Shown piece after piece: positions 12,001 to 21,852 of a DNA stretch of 64,000 nt. How positions within the stretch are numbered: position 1 is the first letter of the stretch; every line of letters begins with the position of its first letter. The notes below the pieces were generated by a model, which made no database searches, was not told the DNA's origin, and was given only the letters and a program-made list of their open reading frames with translations. The translations under genes and the position numbers were made by a program. This DNA comes from Branchiostoma belcheri (lineage: Eukaryota; Chordata; Leptocardii; Amphioxiformes; Branchiostomatidae): contig NW_017804254.1 of assembly GCF_001625305.1 (NCBI RefSeq), positions 1,089,434-1,153,433 of the forward strand, given 5' to 3'.

Positions 12001-15000
12001 TAGCTCAAACCTGTGAATGATGACTCAGAGTTAGACTATCGTTTTCCTTTACTACTATTTTATAATACATTGTACATGTACTATGAATCTAGTATGATCT
12101 GAGCCAATAAGCTAGTACTGTACAACAAGATGACAGGAGACTGAGCCCACTTGTCCTCCAAGTTTTCCTGGCCTTCTCCCTGTGGTTGATGACGTCAGCG
12201 TTAGCGACAGCGTAGGTGTGCTCCAGGTTCAGCAGGGTCTCCAGGGCTGAGGAGTGGATCAGGGCGTGGTACGTCATGGCAAACTGGTGGTCCTTGTTTG
12301 CTGCCTCGGGCTCACTGTATCTCATGCACTCCTGTGGTGACAAACAGATGTATTGATAGATGTATTGATATCTTGACTCGACTATCAAAAGAGTATTGTT
12401 CTTGTGTTTGTGTTTCTGACCTACACGTAGGGGTGAAGTCTCTTATTTCCATTTTTCAGTCATTGTATGTTGAATACATTTAGTAAACTAGAAAGGTAAT
12501 TTTGCAAAGCAAAGGAATAACATTTACCATCACTTGGTCTAGGCTAACAAACTATACTGCTTTTACTGCTCTGTTTAGTCTTACTCATTCATTTAAATTA
12601 CATGTATTTGTTGACATAAGGCTCCAACTCTGTTTCATGATGTAATGCAACACCACAGGGTGTCTGCTACAGCACCACTGCTCCAGTTACCATGGTGACA
12701 GCTGTCTGGTCCAGATCATGACTGACCTTATGTGTCTGGAGAAGAAACAGCAAAATCATGTTTTACTTCTGCAAACTTGAAAGGTTAACATAATAATAAG
12801 TTCTTCATGACTTACCCTGGAGAAGGCCTGAGCCCAGCTTTCTGCTTTGTCCTCGACTGACTTTTCCCCGGAATCCAAGACTTTGAGGGAGTTTTCAGCA
12901 TTCTCATCCTGCAGTTTGGAAGTCTCCACTGTGATGAACTCTTCCAACTGTTGAAGGAGATCTAGAAACACCAGGCATAGTTGTCATAGCCTGACAATAT
13001 AGTGCTCAATTGGTCACACATACACAGTGTTAATCTTTCATTTATCAATTTGACAAATTTAAAAACTTGAATGTTTTGAAGTTTCTCCATATTTCTGGCT
13101 TATTTTAAGTCATAAAAATAAAGGGTCTGCCTATTTACCGGAATACACCGGAAAACACAGTTAAACACCGGAAAACACCGGAAAACACATATAGGAGGCT
13201 AAAATCTACCGGAATACACCCTGATATGATGAGATAACATGCTGAATTGCTGTATTTTGACATGAAGTAACGTGTATATCGCCGCGGGAACAAGAAATCG
13301 TTATGAATTGGCGATCGGCGATCGCGGAGGCGAGCCGACCAGTCGCCATGTTTGTTTACATTGCCGACTACGAAATGTTTGTTTAACGCGATCGCCGTAC
13401 AGAAGTGAAATTTACCGAAATGAAAAGGTCTTTGATGCAGGTACCGCAGGTTGCTACATTCTGACATGAAATAAGTCGTATATGACTTTGTTTTATGACG
13501 TTGGGAACAAGAAATCACTATGAATCGGCGGAGTCGACCCGGCCAGACGCCATGTTTGTTTACTTAGCAGCCGGCTATAACGCTAGTGAACCTTTATCCG
13601 TCACTTTTTCTCAGTGACAATCATGTGACGCCAATTTCTAAAAATGATGAACCGTTTTTCTTGTCCTATTATTTGTTGACACCGTACAGTACCTTAGTCC
13701 TTTTTGCTGAATATGTTTCGCTGTTTCTCCGATCCCGCTGATAAGAAAATCGCGTACTAAACCAAACACGGCCGATTCGCGTTTATGCAGGGTTGTTCTA
13801 GGGAGATGAACCTTTATCCGTCACGGATATACACACCACAACTTTCTCTGTATTGTTTGCCTTTAGACAACATCTGTTATTTTCCGAGGTGGGCAATGAG
13901 TGCCCGAAATTCAATCCCCGTCCTACGATACAAAGAAAATACGGCAAAACGATTGTACAGTGTTGACAAAGCCCGATTTAATCGGCGATAGTCAGCGGAG
14001 CTCGTACAGTTCGAATGCACGCGTGTTATGTCCATCGCGATCTTGTCTTCAACTCGGACCACCGGCGGATCCAGAGGGGGGCGCACCCGGCGCCGCCCCC
14101 CCCCCCGTTCGACCGGGCAAAAAAAATTAGACGACTGGCCAAACACAAAATCGGAGAAAAAAACATAACATAACACATTTTAATAGAAAGGAAGCCTATG
14201 GTTACGACCAGTTCTTCCCGGATACGTCACGGACTGTAGAAGTACATGGCCGGGGCGACGGAGCGCCGCGCACGTGTTAATAATCCAGATTTTACACTAT
14301 TAGCGGGCACGCCCCACCACGCCTAGACTCGATTATTGTTTACTTGTTAACACACTACTGTGAATCCCTAACCTTTGTGCCTCCCATCTATCGTCGATAT
14401 TAACACGACGTTGCAGTAAAACAAGACTCGGACGCACGGTAAGAAAATGTACTAGGTCACTCACGTCCCGAGCGCAAAGACGCGCCGTGTGCTCGTAGGT
14501 CAAGCTCGTAGGTCATGCTAGCCAGCCGCCGATCTCAGTGGAACCCCGGCCGAAAATAAATACCCCCGTAAGAGTAAACACAATTCTAAGAGGGTTGGTA
14601 AGATTTAAATGGTCTGCAAGCCGTGAACGTTCCTGGTCGTCGTAACGTAACATGAATATAACATGGCAGTTGTGCCTCAACTGATGGCCAGTTCTAATGC
14701 ACTTTCGACTCTAGTTAACACAGAAATTTTTAACAAAGATTATATCCATGTAATGCATGCCGTTACAAAGGTTCAGTTGACAGAAATCTTTTCATTTCGT
14801 ATCACGAAATCTCTTTAAATCCTAAGAAATGCTGCAGGAAAATTTATTTGGAGCGGGACTATACCAGCCAGCGGTACGAAGTGAAAATGCGGGGTATATG
14901 TACACGGCACGGTTTGCTACAATATTTGGGCCTTTGAAATCTTTTGCCGCCCGCCCGGTGGGCGGGGCCAATGCCTTTGCTGAGGGCGTGACGCCGCTCT

Positions 15001-17059
15001 GTCTGATATGGACGTGCCGTCGTCTTGGCAACACATGGGAACGTCCCAACGACGAGAAGCTTTCCACCTTTGATTTTGTGACATAAGCAGTAGTTTACGA
15101 GATATTTTTTAAAAACCTTTTCGCTCGTTCCCGTTCAGAATAGTAAGCCCTAGTAGCCCCTCGTTCTTGTTCGTTTGCATCAAATTTTAAATTCGGTAGC
15201 ACAGGCTCACTCCTCCGCAATCGAATTTTTTATTAACTAGCTACGCCGAGCTAACTTTTCCGTGGTCCGGCCAGGTTACAGCAGGCAAGGTGGCCTCATT
15301 CAATGTGTGTCTTCCGCTGACACCCGGCGCTCCAGAATTTAGTATTGTCCTAAAAATTTTGTGAACTCTTGAAAATGGTAAACATGTACGCGGCGCCCCG
15401 TCGCCACGGCCGTTACTTCACATGTTGTCACATTAGTGTTATCCGTTAGTGTATTTGAGTGCTGCGATGTTGTGACCGCGCGTTCCCCGCGATCGGAAAA
15501 TGATTTAAGTGATCCGGTCTATAAAGAGGCGGCATTTCCTTTTGTATTTGGTTCTTTTTTTTGCTAACTTAGATGCATCGCGAACTCTTTATTTGCTCCG
15601 TTCCGTGAAATTTAGTCGTCCAAAACATAGATGCATTTTCAATACTAAGTATTCTATTTTCTCAGTCGTAAAAATGGGAGCGACAGGCACATGAATGTAC
15701 TGAAAACATCAGTATTACTTCGTTGGTTATTTGCTCAGAAATGACTCTAAAATACACCAGAGAGACTCTCAATTTTAAAAATTACCTGGACGATATTAAA
15801 AGAAACACCCGGGAAATATGCAAATCTTACATCACGTGTGCCTGCTACGCGTCTCTGATTGGTTGAGTTTCTCTGCCGGCAAAAACAAGCGTGGGGACGC
15901 CCGCTCAAATAGTTTTCTTTGTTTGAAAATAACGCTAATTTCCACCACTACATAACGAAATTCTTGCGAATAAATGTATAACTCAAAAAGTCTTTTGGGG
16001 AAATAAATATTCTTATCCGGATTTTTGGTGTATTTGGTGTTCTTTATTCATGATCGAATGGTGCCGAAGTCAGCTAACCCTGACGCCCATGAGCGATTCG
16101 CGATCGCCTAAATATCGCTGAAGAGAACATGTTCAGATCCTGGCGATTATGTTTTAGATCGACTACGATAAAACTTCAGGGCTGTCCTCGGCAAAATCAG
16201 ATGAAATTTCAGTGTCAAGCTTTGCAGGAAATTATCAAATGCCGCCGCTCGCTGACGCACGCACTCGCTCTGTGCGGGTCATTGACCTTCGAGTTGCGTT
16301 GCTTCTGGAAAATGTCTGGCAGTTTTATCGTCGGATTTTTGCGCTTTTATCCAACAGACCGACCTCGTAGCAATCATTCACGGGCATCCTATGCAACTAT
16401 CTTTCTTCCAACTAGTTCGGAGTTGTGTGTATGGGAACCGCATCAATCTGAATAATCAATTCTCTTCTGTGATGGCGCTAAACAAACATCGTAGTCCGCA
16501 ATGTAAACAAACATGGCGACTGGTCGGGTCGCCTCCACCGATCGCTAAATTATAATGATTTCTTGTTGCCGGGTTCCTGCGGCGATTTACACGCTATTTA
16601 ATGGCAAAACACAGCAATTTGGGATGTTATCTCGTCTAAGCAGGGTGTATTCCGGTAGATTTTAGCCTCCTATATGTGTTTTCCGGTGTTTAACTGTGTT
16701 TTCCGGTGTATTCCGGTAAATAGGCAGACCGAAAAATAAATTATACCAAATCTCTTGACATTCAAAATTATGTCGACCCCCTGCCATTATGTCTGCCAAC
16801 CTCCCCCGGCCCCGCCCACGTGCTGTCAACCTACTCTGTCCGGACAAGCATACACACAAACCCACAAACAACCCACCCAAAACAATGACGTAACGTTACC
16901 ATCCTCCACATAACACGGCAGGTTGTGCGCGGCCACTAGTCTCCCTCTCAGGTCCCGGGCTGAACACTCCAGCGGAAGACTCAGGGGAACCGTCAGGCAA
17001 GACTTCTGGCTTCCGTTCTTAAACTGGAAGACAAACTCCTTCTCTAGACAGCCCGACAT
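3100..17059 (-). CDS. FERRY3: FERRY endosomal RAB5 effector complex subunit 3 (C12orf4 homologue), with frame anomalies
   Basis: Fourteen exons, minus strand, in transcript order: 17059-16900, 12961-12816, 12331-12151, 11683-11583, 11186-11063, 10438-10335, 10158-10074, 9838-9738, 6665-6531, 5851-5768, 4607-4405, 3914-3857, 3683-3616, 3192-3100 (stop). The total is about 547 codons, against about 552 aa in human. Family blocks seen: FVFQFKNG at the N-terminus, [12 protein letters not shown] (exon 3), [12 protein letters not shown] (exon 4), [16 protein letters not shown] (exon 5), [29 protein letters not shown] (exon 8), STDFHFP (exon 9), [18 protein letters not shown] (exon 11), [21 protein letters not shown] and [11 protein letters not shown] (exon 14). 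FERRY is a Rab5 effector that links early endosomes to mRNA. Two indel-like frame changes flank the exon 3/4 junction and cancel out, and the exon 5 to exon 6 join is out of phase by one base (see findings). The acceptor of exon 9 is also less certain because residues expected before DFSSVCQQ are absent. The remaining junctions agree in phase. Intron 1 contains a 3.6 kb transposon. Confidence 0.88.
3250..3500 (+). repeat. Dispersed repeat R1, copy 1
   Basis: Family R1 has the head CTAGAAAGRTAACAT.TGCAAAGCAAA, then TTACTCAAACACATTCATAT, GCTATAAAATTGCAACATGA, TTACCATGGTGA, GACGTCTGGTTCAGGTC and a GAGAAGAAGAGGA block. This copy lies in a FERRY3 intron. Further copies are at 12485-12770, 20921-21130, 34764-35020 and 49050-49310 (reverse). 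It has no coding capacity and is probably a non-autonomous element. Confidence 0.7.
4050..4345 (+). repeat. Dispersed repeat R2, copy 1
   Basis: Shares GTTCTAGCCAG, TCTTTCTGTCATTTTACAGA, CATTAAACTAAGCTAAGTCT and a GGGAGGAGCATGCACCCGGA segment with 33895-34220, and the GAGCATGC..CCGGACCCC part with 52624-52760. It lies in a FERRY3 intron. It is probably an old transposon fragment of unknown class. Confidence 0.6.
4707..5695 (+). mobile_element. SINE fragment interrupted by a nested MITE
   Basis: The flanks 4707-4820 and 5634-5695 are the two halves of the 3' part of the SINE seen complete at 32728-33150. They share CTTATCAAA-AGAG, AACCTTACAGTCTGGTC, GTTGACATCTTT, AAAAGGTGAT-GTCACCTG and CTTCCACAAATGTGGTAAAT. 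The break falls exactly at the MITE at 4825-5629. Confidence 0.7.
4825..5629. mobile_element. TTAA-target MITE (Kolobok/piggyBac-like), 805 bp
   Basis: The ends are inverted: AGGAGTACTAACCTCCAGAA on the left, with a matching TTCTGGAGGTTAGTACTCCT on the right. TTAA flanks both sides (4821-4824 and 5630-5633). TTAA duplications are typical of Kolobok and piggyBac elements. The interior has no transposase ORF. The host SINE reads through correctly if the element and one TTAA are removed. Confidence 0.75.
6697..9220. mobile_element. Non-autonomous DNA element A (carries a 66-bp minisatellite)
   Basis: Left end ATCCCGAGTTGCTTTG and right end CAAAGTGACGAGGGAT are imperfect inverted repeats: the reverse of the right end reads ATCCCTCGTCACTTTG. 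Homology between them extends about 40 bases inward. The same ends define element B at 9230-9501. The interior contains a tandem array (7110-7925), a CpG-rich block at 6765-7090 and a poly-A run near 8350. It starts 31 bases upstream of the FERRY3 exon 9 acceptor. A transposase is not seen. Confidence 0.6.
7110..7925. repeat. 66-bp minisatellite, about 12 units
   Basis: The unit is roughly CGGGTAAGAGCAAGTTGAGA, then TGCTCCCCGGACTGTTTTTA, then GAAACTTTGATTTTGAAAAT, then CTGA. The central units are nearly identical and the last three or four degrade toward 7925. Because the period is a multiple of three, long spurious minus-strand ORFs arise with a repeated [10 protein letters not shown] word. 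These are not genes. The array sits inside element A. Confidence 0.85.
9230..9501. mobile_element. Short element B, same family as element A
   Basis: About 272 bp with ends ATCCCGAG and CGAGGGAT. It is flanked by TTTGATACT at 9221-9229 and TTTGATACT at 9501-9509, an 8- or 9-bp target duplication depending on which side the shared T is assigned. It shares about 75 bases at the left end and about 65 at the right end with element A, which it directly follows. It contains a 17-base A run. The duplication length fits Mutator or hAT elements. Confidence 0.7.
9600..9681. mobile_element. 82-bp fold-back element with 14-bp flanking duplication
   Basis: Arms of about 32 bases, CCTGGTTACCAAACCTATTA then TAGCTCCCGAG and its exact inverse, surround a 19-base loop. 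The direct repeat TAGCTCAGCCCTAG is present at 9586-9599 and again at 9682-9695. It lies in a FERRY3 intron 43 bases from the end of exon 8. Confidence 0.8.
10863..11042. mobile_element. GGCC-ended MITE beside FERRY3 exon 5
   Basis: The left end GGCCAATTTACACAAGGCAA and the right end TTGCCCCATGTAAAATTGGC-C form imperfect inverted repeats that extend inward to TTGTCCTATGAC / GTCGTAGGACAA. The 180-bp element lies 19 bases past the inferred exon 5 donor. A clean target duplication is not seen. Confidence 0.6.
12485..12770 (+). repeat. Dispersed repeat R1, copy 2
   Basis: Begins AACTAGAAAGGTAATTTTGC and keeps GTTACCATGGTGACAGCTGT and the GGAGAAGAAACAGCA block of family R1. It lies in FERRY3 intron 2. 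It is more diverged than the other copies. Confidence 0.65.
13123..16731. mobile_element. Mutator-like non-autonomous transposon, 3.6 kb
   Basis: Long terminal inverted repeats of about 260 bp begin GGTCTGCCTATTTACCGGAA and include several CACCGGAAAACA sub-repeats, TATAGGAGGCTAAAATCTAC and CGACCAGTCGCCATGTTTGT. The right copy is at about 16480-16731. A 9-bp direct repeat AAAAATAAA flanks the element at 13114-13122 and 16732-16740. Long inverted repeats with 9-bp duplications are characteristic of Mutator-like elements. The interior is CpG-rich, has a partial extra copy of the inner repeat at about 13430-13580 and has no ORF above about 110 aa, so it is non-autonomous. It occupies FERRY3 intron 1. 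Confidence 0.78.
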
Positions 17060-17532
17060 CGCCCTTAAACCAGGTGTGCGTCTTCAAGAGGAAGAAAGTG
17101 AGATCACAGAGTCCCGAGACACACCTGAACTCTTTCTCAGCTGGAGTTCCTTTCCTAGGCTTACAAATAAAGCGTATAATTTGTAGACACTGATTCGGCT
17201 GGATAATGCATATTTGAATAAAAGTAATGCAATATTTTGCAGACTTAAAAGCAGATAGAATGAAATAAATTGTTACTATTCTTTGATTTAATGTGCTTTT
17301 GTATCTAGGATGTGTATTATTTGATGATATAAAAGGGTTTCTGTGCAATGATTGTATATTCGAAGCTCTATACGAATTGTTTGCTATTTTTTTCTTGGGG
17401 AAGGGGGTCAACACAGGTCATCTGGCTCAGTTGTACTGGGAAGGTTGGCTTGGGTGCCATAGTTGTTTTGATGTTCAAACTTTCACGTTTATGCCTGTTT
17501 TGAGGCGTTGAACTGAAGGTTTTGCTTCTATA
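17060..17532. promoter_or_regulatory. Shared divergent promoter region of FERRY3 and RAD51AP1
   Basis: Only 473 bases separate the FERRY3 start codon (17059, minus) from the RAD51AP1 start codon (17533, plus), so both promoters and 5' UTRs must fit here unless further upstream exons exist. The sequence is AT-rich with no long ORF that I believe. I cannot point to a TATA box or other specific motif. The call rests on the gene arrangement. Confidence 0.6.
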
Positions 17533-20500
17533 ATGGCAGAATCAAGGCGTTCGGGAAGGTAGGTCGCCATGAACGCAACGCTGAATGGGGATCTGAGTGC
17601 ACAGTGTAACAGTTAGTTGTCGCTGCTCTATGCACAACGTTATAAGTTTAATATAACGTCTCTTGTCAGAGCCGAAATTATAATATCGTCTTGGTCTATC
17701 CATGGTCTATCCGAGTCCTATAGACTTCACTTCATGTTTGCTATTCTGCGGTATTTTACTGGCTACCGGTTTTTGCAAAGCGTTTGCAAAGGTTACGTAC
17801 AACGAGGTGTTGTTGCAAGAAAGTTCCGTATATATTTTTGAAACGGATTTAGTACCCTTGTTATATTCTTCTGGAACAGTTTACGGATAAATGAGCAATT
17901 CATAATGAATACTACTTCTCCAGAATGACAGGATTTTGTCAAGATGCAAATATAGTCAGATTCGTATCATTGTGTAAAATCTTAACGTTATACATTGTAC
18001 ATTTTAAATTACATCAATGAAAATTTATGGTGAAAAAGTAGTTTTGATTTCTGACATATTTTATCAACGTTAGTTACCAGTAAGTCATAAACAACACATC
18101 TTTCTTAAGAGTCTGTTTACTTCAACCAATTTATAATTGTATGACCAGGTATGATTTAACATCATGATGATTTTGAGCCTTGTTGTTGATTAGGTTCAAT
18201 GCCTGTGACCTTGACAAATTACAGGATACAATACATACATTGTTGTTGAGTCTTATCAGTGATGGAAATCTAGGAAATTTTTTCTTTTATCTGCAGGGCT
18301 CACAAGAAGGTGGACTACAGTAGATTCGGAGGCAATGAAGAAAACGACAGTGAAGGTAAACATAAACATGTAAACATCCTGTTTAACTTTTCAATAAATT
18401 GGGATATTCAATATACTGGTCAAAGGATTTGTATTTCAGTTATTAATGACGTATAAATAAAAAACTATAATAATATTTGTTTTGTGCCATTGTTAAGTGT
18501 AGCAAAATGTGTTCCCTTGCAATATATAGCTAATATCATTGAGGTAAATATTTGGAAATATGATTTGAAGGCATTTATGACAACTTCATACCAGCTCTCT
18601 TCATGCAGACATTCAGGTTTAGCATTTACTATTAATATCTAAAGTTTTATCTGCAGTTTTTTTCTGCACCCCACGCCTCACGCACCTCACGCACACATTG
18701 TGGAGTGGTTCTTATAGTTATACCACACATTTTCCACTTCACACAGATGACTTTGCAGACTTCAACCCACCTGCCAAAAAGAAGAAAATCACAGGGGAGC
18801 AGAAAGAGACAAAGAAGAAGGAATCGACAAAGAAAACATCTTCCAGCAAAACATCTGAGAAGACAAAGAAGGAACAGAGGTCAGGCAACTGTTTATATGC
18901 TGGTTGCTTAATGTTATTGTTAGCCATCAGGAATGTATATTGTGGCATGTGTATTGGAAGGTATGCTTGGATGGGTACCATTCCACCACTTTTCAAGTTG
19001 ATATTGTTAGAGATAAAGGGGCTTAATCACTAGGCATATAATTAGTGTTACCTGCCATGTACTAGTAAGAGAGGCAACCATATTTTTGTACAAATTTTGT
19101 TATTTTTATTATTTCCTATATTCTAAGTGGTGCTGCAGGTAAAATTTGTGTGGTGCAGGTTTCAATGTTACCTGTGCCATTGCAGATATGCAGAAAAAGG
19201 AGTCCTGTTTCAACACTTATGAATTCCACCTGCAACTGATTACTGGCAAGACCAAAATATACAGCTACTGTATCTGCAATCTACAAATGAGGATTATGAA
19301 CAGTAGAAGATAACTTAAAGATGTCTTGACTTCCTCCAGACTGTCCCTTGAGGAGAAGCTGTACCAAAGGGACCTGGAGCTGGCTCTACAGCTGTCCAAA
19401 CAAGACACCCCTTCCTCCAGCCAACCAGAGACCAGCAGCACTAGCCAATCAGAACTGGAACAGGCAGCTACCAAAGGCAAGTTGTACAGTACAGGTGTGC
19501 TGTACTTTATTGGGATGTCTAAATGCAGCTATCCACTTGCTCTTTGCCTGGAAACTATTTTGTCTTCATTCAGGCCAAAATAGGAGCCATGAAGGCAACA
19601 TACCAGGCTGGTTTAAAATTTAAACAATGAATTTTGAACTAGGAACTAGGAAGAAAAGGACTGTCTTCAACTTTTTGGGGCAAAATATGAGCATTTTTCA
19701 GTTGATTCAGAATTTTTTATTTTTTATTGCAAATCAAAAAAAACTGAAGCGGGTGAATCCGTGAATCAACAAATTAAATTGGCGTGGCCTTATCGTGACT
19801 TACTAATGTTGTCCTTGTTGTTCTACCCTGAATGTGGTACTAAAGTGGGCGATGTTCCTGTCATGTTGATAACAGAAGACTCCAGTGACATAGCCAGCAT
19901 CCCCACACCCACTCCCAGCACAGACTCGGCTGAGAGACCAGTGGAGACACAGTCAGCAGACAGTGATCTGGAGGAACCCAGCACCAGGAAGAAGAGACAG
20001 TCCAGGGTGAAGACACAGCCAAGATCAACAAATAAAGAAAATGGAGGGAGAGACGAGGAATCCAGGGTAGAAGATATTGATGATGAGGAAGAGGGCCAGG
20101 AAGGTATGTCATTTAAGTGAAAGGTACGAAAAAATGAAAGACTAGTGTGCAATAAAAGGAACGAAGGTTTAAAAATCCAGCATATTGTATATCAAACATG
20201 TTAATTTTTGTCATTAGCTGATTGAGGATGGCATATATCTGTGCTTTCTAAATCCAAACTAGAGCCTTTTATTTAGAGGTTTTACGGATTATTAAATAAT
20301 ACCACAAAATTTGAATCCTATTGATACAATTAAAGCTTACAGTTATAGATATGATATAAGCCCAGAAATATGTATATGTCACAGGGGAGATTGAAATCCA
20401 GGATCATTCTGGAATTGCCCTAGGGGAGATTGGAATTCCAATCTCTCCAAGGACAATTCCAGACTCTCCTAGGACAGATTGAAAAAAAAAATACATTTAC

Positions 20501-21852
20501 TGTGTTTTGAGAGAATTTCAAAGGAAAAATCAGAGACAGATAGGATTCCAGTCCTGCTCATGATACAAATCAGTTCACATTTCAAAGAAAAATTTGGACC
20601 TTTAGATAAAGTGGACCTTCCGAACATCCCTACCAACCAACCCCCACACACCGCACCCCCGGGTATGGGCATGTATTTTTACACAAGTTATAAACCCTCA
20701 CAGTGTCATCAGAAGATGAAGACAGTGACTTTGACCCTGATGAAGATGACAGCGACTATGAAACGTCCAGGAAACGGACACAGAGTCGGCGGGGCAGAGG
20801 CAGGGGGAGGGGAGGGGCAACGGAGAAGAGACCACGACCAAAACCCAGATTGTCTGCAACAGGTAACATTTATGGAGAGGGTTTCAGAGTTTGTAAGGAC
20901 CTGTTATTTGATATTCAATTAAACTAGAAAGGTAAATGCATATTTTCCTTTGCATGTGGTCTGCTCTGTTAATTCGTACTCAAACACATTCATACATGTA
21001 TATATGGTGCTAGGAGTACAAATCCCTCCTGCTATAAAATTGCAACATGACAGACATCTGGTTCAGATCATACATTGTATTTGTTTGGAGAAGAAGAGGA
21101 AAAAGAAACAGAGCAAAAACAATATGTTTTCAATATGTTTTCAACAAGATGCTTTCAAAAAGTATTTCTGAATTGCAGAACAAAATTGTTACTTTCTGCA
21201 GTATTGCAGAACACTGAAAAGAGCATTTTTACCACTGTCCCCAGTCACACCCATCAAGACCTTCAGTGGGAAGAGTGCGTCCCCCCGCCCCAGGGGGAAG
21301 GGGCTGGGGCGGGCCATCGTGGGTCTGAGCGCCGCGCTGTCGTACAACTCGGACGGCTCATCAGGCCGGGACTCACCGGACGTGTCTCACATGCTCCCCG
21401 CACGGAGCAGCAGCGGGGAACTCATCATCAGGAAACCAAAATGGTGTCCGCCAGGTAGGACTAACATGTCTGTCTTCTTAGAGCTGCTGCTGAACAAATG
21501 GCCACTTTTAGGCCACAGCAAGTAACAGACTCCAACTCTAATGCGACCAGAAAAATAAGTTTCCTACATTCTCAATTTTTGACATCATAGGCCTTGTTAA
21601 ACAATAAATGATACCTATATTGTGGTAAGTTTACTGCCAACTGCTGTAAAATTGTTCTCCCTATCCCCCCTGAATTTTTGAAATGGAATAGTCCTTATGT
21701 TTGACCACATTGTTTCTGTAGGTCCAGCAGGTACCAGTAAGTCAGGAGGAGGGGGGATCAGCAAGTCTCCAGCCCAGATCAGAGTAGGACTTTCCAAGAA
21801 CCAGAAAATAAAACCGCTGCACCCTGTCAGACCAGCTTCTAATGGAGACTAG
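17533..21852 (+). CDS. RAD51AP1: RAD51-associated protein 1
   Basis: Eight exons join in frame to 370 aa: 17533-17558, 18297-18355, 18747-18879, 19340-19476, 19846-20103, 20704-20862, 21245-21454 and 21722-21852 (stop TAG). Human RAD51AP1 is of similar length. Family landmarks are all present: KKVDYSRF followed by an acidic DDFADF near the N-terminus; the helical KLYQRDLELALQL at residues 79-91; long Lys/Ser/Glu-rich disordered stretches, including an acidic run and an RG-rich patch in exon 6; KPKWCPP at residues 321-327, matching the vertebrate KPKW-PP motif; and the C-terminal RAD51-binding motif VGLSKNQKIKPLHP at 349-362. The protein stimulates RAD51-mediated D-loop formation in homologous recombination and acts in the nucleus. 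Intron 4 uses a GC donor. The gene is head-to-head with FERRY3. Confidence 0.94.
19477..19845 (+). other. GC-AG intron of RAD51AP1 (intron 4)
   Basis: Exon 4 ends AAAG and is followed by GCAAGT, the classic GC-donor consensus. Exon 5 begins after CTAAAG with TGGGCGAT. This join keeps the frame (K-V-G-D-V-P-V-M). The only nearby GT donor (GTTGTA, three bases later) gives the wrong phase. The intron also contains a truncated copy of the GGCCACACC-type MITE at about 19573-19789. Confidence 0.75.
19573..19789 (-). mobile_element. Harbinger-type MITE, truncated copy
   Basis: Its right end, CAACAAATTAAATTGGCGTG then GCC, followed by TTA, matches the ends of the full copies at 23496-23843 and 30009-30371. 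The inner GGAGCCATGAAGG and CCAGGCTGGTT words match in reverse orientation. The left terminus is missing. It lies in RAD51AP1 intron 4, 56 bases before exon 5. Confidence 0.65.
20921..21130 (+). repeat. Dispersed repeat R1, copy 3
   Basis: Begins AACTAGAAAGGTAAATGCAT in RAD51AP1 intron 6 and shares TACTCAAACACATTCATACA, GCTATAAAATTGCAACATGA and the GAGAAGAAGAGGAAAAAG block with family R1. It lacks the TTACCATGG segment. Confidence 0.7.

Noticed and set aside
14822-15086. Overlapping 81- and 85-aa ORFs inside the Mutator-like element
   Set aside because: They overlap on opposite strands in CpG-rich DNA with no motif of a transposase or host protein.
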